The notes under the pieces are model-generated. The model saw nothing but the letters and a program-made list of their open reading frames with translations, was not told where the DNA came from and ran no database searches. This document shows positions 23,148-28,498 of a stretch of DNA of 28,498 nt, piece by piece. Origin of the DNA: Vulcanococcus sp. SFB_649D_100_25 (lineage in GTDB: Bacteria; Cyanobacteriota; Cyanobacteriia; PCC-6307; Cyanobiaceae). Numbering within the stretch: position 1 is the first letter of the stretch; each line of letters opens with the position of its first letter. Where the stretch lies: NCBI GenBank assembly GCA_030833825.1, contig JAURGL010000004.1, forward strand, positions 1 through 28,498. Direction: 5' to 3'. The position numbers were made by a program, and so were the translations under genes.

Positions 23148-23218
23148 AGGCGGCACCCAGATTCGAACTGGGGGTAAAGGATTTGCAATCCTCTGCCTTA
23201 CCACTTGGCCATGCCGCC
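23148..23218 (-). tRNA. tRNA-Cys (GCA)
   Basis: A 71-nucleotide cloverleaf read on the minus strand. The acceptor stem is GGCGGCA/TGCCGCC with discriminator T, typical of tRNA-Cys. The anticodon loop TTGCAAA (GCA) is on stem GAGGA/TCCTT, and the T-arm is CCCAG-TTCGAAT-CTGGG. A run of five T residues begins at the discriminator on its 3' side. No 3' CCA is encoded. Confidence 0.97.
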
Positions 23219-23221
23219 GCT

Positions 23222-23237
23222 TGGGAGCAAACTCCCA
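23222..23237. repeat. Small palindrome between tRNA-Cys and the glycosyltransferase gene
   Basis: TGGGAG-CAAA-CTCCCA forms a 6-bp stem with a 4-base loop, 24 bases before the downstream ATG and just upstream of the tRNA-Cys 5' end on the other strand. Role unknown. Confidence 0.35.
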
Positions 23238-23261
23238 GGGACGGATCGTATCAGTCACGGG

Positions 23262-24494
23262 ATGCCTGGCCGCCTGCTGGTGCTGAGCAACGGCCATGGT
23301 GAAGACCTCATCGCCCTGCGGGTGATCCAGGCCCTCAAGCAGCGCTCGCCGGGGCTTGAGGTGGCGGTGTTGCCGATGGTGGGAGAGGGGTCTGCCTACG
23401 CGGGGGCTGAGCGGTCGGGCCTGCTGCAGCGGGTGGGGCCCCGCCAGGCTCTGCCAAGCGGGGGATTCAGCAATCAGAGCCTGCGGGGGTTGCTGGCGGA
23501 CCTCGCCGCCGGAGTGCTGGGGCTCAGTTGGCGTCAATGGCGGCTGGTGCGGCGCTGGGGCCGGGGCGGAGATCCGGTGCTGGCGGTGGGCGATCTGTTG
23601 CCCCTCCTATTGGCCTGGGCTGGGGGAGGCCCCTACGGATTCATCGGTACCCCCAAGAGTGATTTCACCTGGGCCAGCGGTCCTGGATCGGCAGGCCTGG
23701 CGGCGATTTACCACCGCCTCAAGGGGAGTGAGTGGGACCCCTGGGAGTGGGCCTTGATGGGTCGGCGTCGTTGCTATCTGGTGGCGATGCGCGATGCCCT
23801 CACGGCCCGAGGCCTGCGCCGTCATGGGGTGCCCGCGCTCGCCCCAGGCAATCCGATGATGGATGGGTTGGCCTCCGATCCACCGCCCCAGAGCCTGGGC
23901 ACCAGCCGCCGCCTGTTGCTGCTCGGTGGCAGCCGCATGCCGGAGGCCCTTGGCAATCTGCGGCGCCTGCTCGAGAGCTTGGCCCTGCGCCAGAACCTTG
24001 ATCCCCTGGTGGTGTTGGCCCCCACCGGCTCACGCCCCACCCCCCAGGAGTGGGCTCCCCTGCTCAAGGACCTGGGCTACGAACCGGGATCGCTCCCGCT
24101 GGATTGCGCTGCCGCTTCGGCGTGGCGCTGCGGAAGCACCCTGCTCCTGATCGGCCCGGGCTGTTTTGCGCAATGGGCCTCCTGGGGGGAGCTGGCCCTG
24201 GCTGCCGCTGGCACCGCAACGGAGCAGGCGGTTGGTCTGGGGCTCCCGGCGCTGTCCCTGCCGGGTCCCGGGCCTCAGTTCAAGCGAGGTTTTGCGGAGC
24301 GGCAGAGCCGTCTTTTGGGAGGGGCTGTGCGGGTCTGCCTGACCCCGATGGCTTTGGCCGAGCGCCTGGATCTGCTGCTGCGGGAGCCGCAACTGCGGAG
24401 GGAGCTGGGGGGCATCGGCCAACGGCGCATGGGCCCGCCGGGAGGCAGTGCGGCCCTGGCTGGGCTGATCGAGGAGCGGCTGCTGGGGGCCTAG
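23262..24494 (+). CDS. LpxB-related glycosyltransferase (lipid-A-disaccharide synthase-like)
   Basis: A 410-residue protein of the cyanobacterial family related to lipid-A-disaccharide synthase but distinct from true LpxB. It starts GRLLVLSNGHGEDLIALRVI, continues AVLPMVGEGSAYA, and carries the block PYGFIGTPKSDFTW, then a GT-B C-terminal half with LLLLGGSRMPEALGNLRRLL, SLPLDCAAASAW and a TEQAVGLGLPALSLPGPGPQF nucleotide-sugar loop. The likely role is glycosyl transfer to a lipid at the membrane, with the acceptor unknown. The ATG at 23262 opens directly on the first strand of the Rossmann fold, so the longer frame through tRNA-Cys is rejected. Confidence 0.88.
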   Translation: MPGRLLVLSNGHGEDLIALRVIQALKQRSPGLEVAVLPMVGEGSAYAGAERSGLLQRVGPRQALPSGGFSNQSLRGLLADLAAGVLGLSWRQWRLVRRWGRGGDPVLAVGDLLPLLLAWAGGGPYGFIGTPKSDFTWASGPGSAGLAAIYHRLKGSEWDPWEWALMGRRRCYLVAMRDALTARGLRRHGVPALAPGNPMMDGLASDPPPQSLGTSRRLLLLGGSRMPEALGNLRRLLESLALRQNLDPLVVLAPTGSRPTPQEWAPLLKDLGYEPGSLPLDCAAASAWRCGSTLLLIGPGCFAQWASWGELALAAAGTATEQAVGLGLPALSLPGPGPQFKRGFAERQSRLLGGAVRVCLTPMALAERLDLLLREPQLRRELGGIGQRRMGPPGGSAALAGLIEERLLGA

Positions 24495-24545
24495 ACCAGC
24501 TGAACGGGATGATGGGGCGATCCGCCGATGCGCCCCCCTCGCCCC

Positions 24546-24803
24546 ATGGCCGCTCCCCAGGACAAGGACTACGTGACGGCCTGCGGCAAGCTCGCCAGCG
24601 CCCTGAGCATCAGCATCGCCTCGGCCCGCCGCAAGGTGGATTTGGTCGCCGCCAAGGAGGGTGTGCGCGACAACCCAGGGCGTCTGCTGATCGCCCAGCG
24701 TCTGTTCCTGGAGGCCCAGGGGGTCGGCGAGCAGTCGCGCCAGTTGTTGGATGTCCTGCTGGAGGCCGTGAAAGAGGAGGAGAACTACCTGGGCGATGAC
24801 TAG
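24546..24803 (+). CDS. Small helical protein, unknown
   Basis: An 85-residue hydrophilic, all-helical protein: DKDYVTACGKLASALSISI, a basic segment ASARRKVDLVAAKEGVRD, then RLLIAQRLFLEAQGVGEQSR and an acidic end. No known domain is visible, although the mixed basic/acidic helices are regular enough to look like a genuine fold. ATG at 24528 is an alternative start, adding a short arginine- and proline-rich leader. It follows the glycosyltransferase by about 50 bases and converges on the exonuclease gene. Confidence 0.65.
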   Translation: MAAPQDKDYVTACGKLASALSISIASARRKVDLVAAKEGVRDNPGRLLIAQRLFLEAQGVGEQSRQLLDVLLEAVKEEENYLGDD

Positions 24804-24818
24804 CCCAGGGGACCCCTC

Positions 24819-25475
24819 CTAGCTGCGGTGCTCAAAGATCGCCCCGAAGCGACCGCGATCGAGCTCTGAGATCACAGGGATGCAGGCGAAGCAGCGCTGG
24901 GCCAGTTCCAGGCGTTCCTCGCGTACAAGCATTTCGATCAGGCGTTCACGGGCGGCCAGCAGATAGCGGACATCATTGGCCGCGTAGGCCAGCTGGGCTT
25001 CGCTGAGCTCCTCCACCCGTCCCCAGTCACTGCTCTGGGCCCCCTTGTCGAGCTCCACCTTGCACAGCTCATTCACCAGGTCCTTAAGGCCGTGCCGGTT
25101 GGTGTAGGTCCGAGCCAGACGGCTGCCGATCTTGGTGCAGAAGAGCGGATTGACCTGAATCCCGAGCCCCTCCCCGAGGGCGGCCACATCGAAGCGGGCG
25201 AAGTGGAACACCTTCTCAATGGAGGCGGCTTCCATCAGCTCCTTCAGCAGAGGGGCTTCGCTCTGACCGCGAGCAATGCGAATGCAGCAGACGTTGTCCT
25301 GTTCGTCGCTGATCTGCACCAGGCAGAGGCGGTCACGGCCGTGGATCAGGCCCATCGCTTCGGTGTCCACCGCCAGGGCCTTGGAGCGGCCGAGGAGGGC
25401 ATGCCACTCCTGGTCGAGGTCGCGGTCCAGCACGGCAAAGCGGGCGGGGCTGGATCCTGCTGCCGGAGGAGTCAT
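24819..25475 (-). CDS. Ribonuclease D-like 3'-5' exonuclease
   Basis: A 218-residue DEDD-family exonuclease without the HRDC domains of E. coli RNase D. Motif I is VDTEAMGL (D-x-E), motif II the aspartate in VFHFARFDVAALG, and motif III is LAYAANDVRYLLAARERL, the Y-x3-D form typical of the DEDDy subgroup. LCLVQISDEQDN matches the family strand. It probably trims the 3' ends of structured RNA, perhaps tRNA. ATG at 25475 is chosen over an upstream TTG (25496). The short single-domain form is common in cyanobacteria. Confidence 0.88.
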   Translation of the reverse strand: MTPPAAGSSPARFAVLDRDLDQEWHALLGRSKALAVDTEAMGLIHGRDRLCLVQISDEQDNVCCIRIARGQSEAPLLKELMEAASIEKVFHFARFDVAALGEGLGIQVNPLFCTKIGSRLARTYTNRHGLKDLVNELCKVELDKGAQSSDWGRVEELSEAQLAYAANDVRYLLAARERLIEMLVREERLELAQRCFACIPVISELDRGRFGAIFEHRS

Positions 25476-25618
25476 GGCGCTGGTGGAGCTGCTCAAGGGG
25501 AAGACCTCTGATGCCTGCCATCGTCGCGGACCGCGCCGCGAATCCCAAGATCATCCTGTTCTTTTGAGACTTGCAATGAGATTGCGCTAGCAGGTGGATA
25601 GCGCCTGGCCTTTGTCCA

Positions 25619-26092
25619 ATGCGATCCCGCCATCTGCAGGCACGCCCCGGCCTGGGCTCGATTCGTGCCTTTTTTGAACGTCCCGCTATTCAGCATCTCG
25701 GCCTGGAGCTGGCCGTTTGTTGGGTGCTTGAGCGCTTGCTGCAGGCCGATACCTATCCCACGGCCCTGATGCATGACCTCAGCGATGTCCATCCGAAGCT
25801 GCGTCTCTCGGAGACGGTGTTGCAACAGGCCCTGGGTTTTCTCGATCAGGAAGGGGCGATCGCCAGCTACGCCCAACGCTGCCCCAGCCGGGGTCGGCCG
25901 CGCCGCATGTTGCACCTCCTGGAGACCCATCGCCAGGACGCCGAGCAGTTGATGCCGCCGTGGCACGACTGGCTGGAGGAGAATGAGCGGAATCTTCATG
26001 CCGGGTCGCATGTCCCAGGCCCTGGGTTCCACCCTGCCGCTCACGCTCCTGCTGGCTATCGGCCTGGTGTTCTTCCTGCGGGCCGCCAGTAA
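25619..26092 (+). CDS. PadR-like winged-helix regulator, possibly with altered C-terminus
   Basis: A 157-residue frame whose core (about residues 25-100) reads as a winged helix: LGLELAVCWVLERLLQADTYP, LRLSETVLQQALGFLDQEGAI and the wing RGRPRRMLHLLE. This resembles PadR-type regulators including the cyanobacterial clock modifier Pex, but I cannot assign it to Pex. After EENERNL the frame continues for about 33 low-quality residues that overlap the next gene by 110 bases. A one-base shift near 25983 would end it in an ATGA overlap with that gene, so the natural C-terminus may be about residue 122. Confidence 0.65.
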   Translation: MRSRHLQARPGLGSIRAFFERPAIQHLGLELAVCWVLERLLQADTYPTALMHDLSDVHPKLRLSETVLQQALGFLDQEGAIASYAQRCPSRGRPRRMLHLLETHRQDAEQLMPPWHDWLEENERNLHAGSHVPGPGFHPAAHAPAGYRPGVLPAGRQ

Positions 26093-26564
26093 GGACCGCA
26101 CCACTGTGGTTGAAATCCGCTCCTCCAAGCCCCCGCTGGAGGTGCTCCCGGCCATGACCGAGTGGCTGCAGGGCCGCGGCTGGGTTGCCGAAGAAACCAA
26201 TCCTGAGCGCCGGCTGTTGCGCTTTCGCGGTCAGGTGGAGGCCAGTGCTGGCCTGGCGGTCCTCCTGTCGATGCTTGGGGCCGTGGGGGCGGCCTGCCTC
26301 GGGCTGGTCCTCTGCCAGTTGCTCCCCGCGCTGGCCTGGTGGCCCCTCCTGCTGACCGGTCTCGGTCCCCTGGCCGGTTGGATCTATCGCCGCCGGGCCG
26401 CCCGCGCGGAAACGCTGGAGCTGCGTTTGATCAGCCATGACCAGGCCACCGGCAGCGCCCTGCAGATGCGGGCCCATCGCGATGAACTGATCGCCTTGGA
26501 GCAGGAGATGGGCCCCCGTCTGGGTTTGTTTGGGGCCGGCGATCTGTTGCAGTCACCGATCTAA
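25983..26564 (+). CDS. Cofactor assembly of complex C subunit B (CCB family)
   Basis: A 193-residue membrane protein matching the cyanobacterial CCB2/CCB4-like family that helps bind heme c-i to cytochrome b6 of the b6f complex. The diagnostic N-terminus is LGSTLPLTLLLAIGLVFFLRAASKDRT, one membrane span, followed by a soluble segment (WLQGRGWVAEETNPERRLLRF), a hairpin of two membrane helices (about residues 87-135) and a basic cytoplasmic or stromal-side tail ending LRLISHDQATGS and ALEQEMGPRLGL. ATGs at 25983, 25998 and 26010 are all possible; GGAGG sits three bases before the first. The overlap with the upstream regulator is discussed there. Confidence 0.8.
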   Translation: MSGIFMPGRMSQALGSTLPLTLLLAIGLVFFLRAASKDRTTVVEIRSSKPPLEVLPAMTEWLQGRGWVAEETNPERRLLRFRGQVEASAGLAVLLSMLGAVGAACLGLVLCQLLPALAWWPLLLTGLGPLAGWIYRRRAARAETLELRLISHDQATGSALQMRAHRDELIALEQEMGPRLGLFGAGDLLQSPI

Positions 26565-26607
26565 GGCAGGGGCCTTCCGAAGTCCTGAATTGGGCCAGAG
26601 TGGTGCG

Positions 26608-27444
26608 ATGAGCGTTCCGCGCCGCCGCACCTTGATCCTGGCCAGCCTGGCTGCCGCCGGGGTTGCCATGGCCGCTGCGGCTCAGGCCCCGGCCCCGGTC
26701 CCCGACGGCCCTGATCCCCTCACTGGGGCGCGAGGCCGGCTCGGCCGGGACTGGGTGGGCCGCGCCTCCGTGAAGGCCGACACCCCGATCTTGGTGATGG
26801 CCGGGCACGCCGATTCCCAGGGCATCCCTGGTTCAGGGACGTCCGGTGATGCGGTGGATCGCCGCGGCGCCCGGCCGATGCAGGCGGGCATCCGTGATGA
26901 GTTGTTCTGGAACCTGGAGGTGGCTCGCCGCGTTGTGAAGCTCGGCCAGGAGCGGGGCCTGAACATCAGCTTCTATGACCCCCCGCCGCGCACCATCCAC
27001 GACGGCGATGACCCCCGCACCAATTGGAGTGTGGGGAAGGCCCACGCGGCAGCCGGGGGCTATGCCCTGGAGATCCATTTCGATGCCTATGGCCCTGACG
27101 GCATTGGCTCCGGGGTGATTCCGGCGTTCCATCGCCCTTTCACATCGATCGACGAGAGCCTGGCGGTGGCCTTTGGGGGCTATCCCTGGCAATTCCGCGG
27201 TGGTCTCGGCGGTCCTCGCCGTGGCATCACGATCTTGGAGATCGGCAAGCTTGAGGCGCCCCTGGAGCCCGCCCTGCGCAATCCACGCAGCCGCGAACGG
27301 GCCCTTCAGACGATCACTGAGCGGGTGGTCGCCGCTCTCGAAGCTGGGGTGGGTCGCCAGCAGAAGCCGCCCGGTGCCCCGCTGGCCGTGCAGGTTCCCC
27401 GTTCAGCCCACAGCCCCGTGGGGCTGGCACCGGGAGATCAGTGA
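26608..27444 (+). CDS. Exported N-acetylmuramoyl-L-alanine amidase-like protein
   Basis: A 278-residue protein with a signal peptide that has a Tat-like twin arginine (VPRRRTLILASLAAAGVA), then a domain resembling the zinc amidase_3 fold. ILVMAGHADSQG supplies a first candidate metal histidine, the helix ELFWNLEVARRVVKLGQERG supplies a glutamate, and YALEIHFDAYG the second histidine. Such enzymes cleave the peptide from peptidoglycan. The assignment rests on motif order, so moderate confidence only. The last 40 residues are proline-rich, and the final 42 bases overlap the 3' end of convergent hemF. Confidence 0.65.
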   Translation: MSVPRRRTLILASLAAAGVAMAAAAQAPAPVPDGPDPLTGARGRLGRDWVGRASVKADTPILVMAGHADSQGIPGSGTSGDAVDRRGARPMQAGIRDELFWNLEVARRVVKLGQERGLNISFYDPPPRTIHDGDDPRTNWSVGKAHAAAGGYALEIHFDAYGPDGIGSGVIPAFHRPFTSIDESLAVAFGGYPWQFRGGLGGPRRGITILEIGKLEAPLEPALRNPRSRERALQTITERVVAALEAGVGRQQKPPGAPLAVQVPRSAHSPVGLAPGDQ

Positions 27445-28470
27445 GTCATCCCCGAGCCAGTTCTGGGGTCTGGTGAACAGCTCGGTGAGCAGGGCTTCGC
27501 GGCTGCCTTCCCCAGGCTGATAGCTGTATTCCCAGCGCACCAGTGGCGGTAGGGACATCAGGATCGATTCGGTGCGGCCGTTGGTCTGCAGGCCAAAGAT
27601 CGTGCCGCGGTCGAAGACGAGGTTGAACTCGACGTAGCGGCCGCGGCGATAGAGCTGGAACTGACGCTCCCGCTCCCCATAGGGGGTGTTCTGGCGCTTC
27701 TCGGCGATCGGCACATAGCTCGGCAGAAAAGCGTTCCCGCAGGCGCTGGCCAGGGAGAACAACTGCTCCCAGCTCTGGGGTTGTCTGCCCACCCGCTGGC
27801 TGGCGGCGGCGGCGGGTCCCTCGGGGGCCTGACCCTTGTAGAGGACGCCGCGGGGGTCCTGGTAGTCGTAGAAGATCCCGCCCACGCCGCGGGTTTCATC
27901 GCGGTGCTTCAGATAGAAGTATTCGTCGCACCAGGGCTTGAACACCTCGTAGTAGGCGGGGTTCACGCTGTCGCAGGCCCCCTTCAGGGTGCGGTGGAAA
28001 TGTTGGGCGTCTTCCAGGAAGGGGTAGTAGGGGGTGAGGTCGGCCCCGCCACCAAACCACCACACCGGTCCTGCCTCGAAATAGCGGTAGTTGAGGTGAA
28101 CGGTCGGGATATAGGGGTTGCGGGGGTGCAGCACCATCGAGGTGCCAGTGGCGTACCACCGGTGTCCCTTGGCCTCAGGCCGCTGGCTGAGGATCGAGGG
28201 GGGCAGTTCGGTGCCCTCCACTTCGGAGAAATTGACGCCGCCTTGCTCAAAGATGCGGCCCCCCTTCATCACCCGCGAGCGTCCGCCACCGCCCTCCGGA
28301 CGGACCCAGCTCTCCTCTTCAAAGCGACCCACCCCATCGAGCTTGGCCAGGCCCTCGCAGATCGAATCCTGCAGGCCCATCACCAGGGCCCGGGCGCGCT
28401 CACGGGAATCGGCCGGTGGGGGCTCTAGGGCCGGAGCACCAACGGGGGTGCGGCCATGGGCGGGGTTCAC
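27403..28470 (-). CDS. hemF: Oxygen-dependent coproporphyrinogen III oxidase
   Basis: A 355-residue enzyme that oxidatively decarboxylates coproporphyrinogen III to protoporphyrinogen IX, supplying heme, chlorophyll and bilins. Signatures: PTVHLNYRYFEAG, WFGGGADLTPYYP, KHRDETRGVGGIFYDY and GRYVEFNLVFDRGTIFGLQT. The conserved protein begins around PADSRERARALVMGLQD, so the GTG at 28470 gives a plausible full-length start. However, the frame is still open at the window edge (28498), and a start outside the window cannot be excluded. At the C-terminus about 14 residues after the conserved FTRPQNWLGD overlap the amidase-like gene. Confidence 0.95.
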   Translation of the reverse strand: MNPAHGRTPVGAPALEPPPADSRERARALVMGLQDSICEGLAKLDGVGRFEEESWVRPEGGGGRSRVMKGGRIFEQGGVNFSEVEGTELPPSILSQRPEAKGHRWYATGTSMVLHPRNPYIPTVHLNYRYFEAGPVWWFGGGADLTPYYPFLEDAQHFHRTLKGACDSVNPAYYEVFKPWCDEYFYLKHRDETRGVGGIFYDYQDPRGVLYKGQAPEGPAAAASQRVGRQPQSWEQLFSLASACGNAFLPSYVPIAEKRQNTPYGERERQFQLYRRGRYVEFNLVFDRGTIFGLQTNGRTESILMSLPPLVRWEYSYQPGEGSREALLTELFTRPQNWLGDDSLISRCQPHGAVG

Positions 28471-28498
28471 CGCACTCTCGCTGGCCAGCTTGGCCTTG

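Noticed and set aside
24050..24799. A 249-residue frame overlapping the glycosyltransferase and the small helical gene
   Set aside because: Rich in glycine, alanine, arginine and proline with no domain; both other-frame products look genuine.
1..28498. CRISPR arrays, insertion sequences, prophage or integrase
   Set aside because: No regularly spaced repeats, transposase or integrase motifs were seen; gene content is core metabolism and photosynthesis.

Overview
The window comes from a GC-rich (well above 60% by eye) unicellular cyanobacterium of the picocyanobacterial lineage, most like Cyanobium or a freshwater/euryhaline Synechococcus. The evidence is photosystem II genes (psbM, psbB, psbT), a complete phycocyanin rod gene set (cpcT, cpcG/L, cpcC, cpcD, cpcB, cpcA, cpcE, cpcF), a cyanobacterial PanC-cytidylate kinase fusion and scattered GCGATCGC (HIP1) octamers. 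No phycoerythrin gene is present, and the alpha-subunit lyase is a split CpcE/CpcF pair, so blue-green C-phycocyanin rods are the simplest reading. Phycoerythrin genes could lie elsewhere in the genome.

Layout. 1-2.1 kb: a hotdog thioesterase, divergent to a tandem universal stress protein; then, on the minus strand, a [2Fe-2S] protein followed by psbM. 2.1-4.1 kb: psbB-psbT ending in a strong terminator. 4.3-9.8 kb: housekeeping genes on the plus strand (nrdR, rpsA, a HAD phosphatase, metK, a probable D-ribulokinase, a 39-residue membrane protein, a DUF2470 protein), then tRNA-Phe. 10-17 kb: the phycobilisome rod cluster, interrupted by one minus-strand coiled-coil gene and closed by a low-molecular-weight tyrosine phosphatase. 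17-21.5 kb: minus-strand panC-cmk and rlpA, then purM and an unknown gene on the plus strand. 21.5-28.5 kb: aldo/keto reductase, two small unknown genes, tRNA-Cys, an LpxB-related glycosyltransferase, a small unknown, an RNase D-like exonuclease, a PadR-like regulator, a complex-C (CCB) assembly protein, a secreted amidase-like protein and hemF, which runs to the window edge.

How the genes fit together. Most of the window serves oxygenic photosynthesis. psbB, psbT and psbM supply photosystem II. The cpc cluster makes the rod hexamers (CpcA/B), stacks them (CpcC, CpcD), attaches bilins (CpcE/F at alpha Cys84; CpcT at beta Cys153) and anchors rods with a CpcG-family linker whose hydrophobic C-terminus points to the CpcL, photosystem I-associated, type. 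HemF feeds tetrapyrrole synthesis, and the CCB protein helps mature cytochrome b6f. Three rho-independent terminators punctuate psbT, cpcD and cpcA; the last lies between cpcBA and cpcEF, which would keep lyase expression far below that of the pigment proteins.

No CRISPR array, transposase, integrase or prophage was seen, and gene order looks like vertically inherited core genome. The points most worth a second look are the CpcL-like tail, the coiled-coil gene inside the rod cluster, the ribulokinase with no ordinary start codon before its phosphate loop, a cluster of four CTGATCAG palindromes before purM, and the long out-of-frame overlap between the PadR-like and CCB genes.
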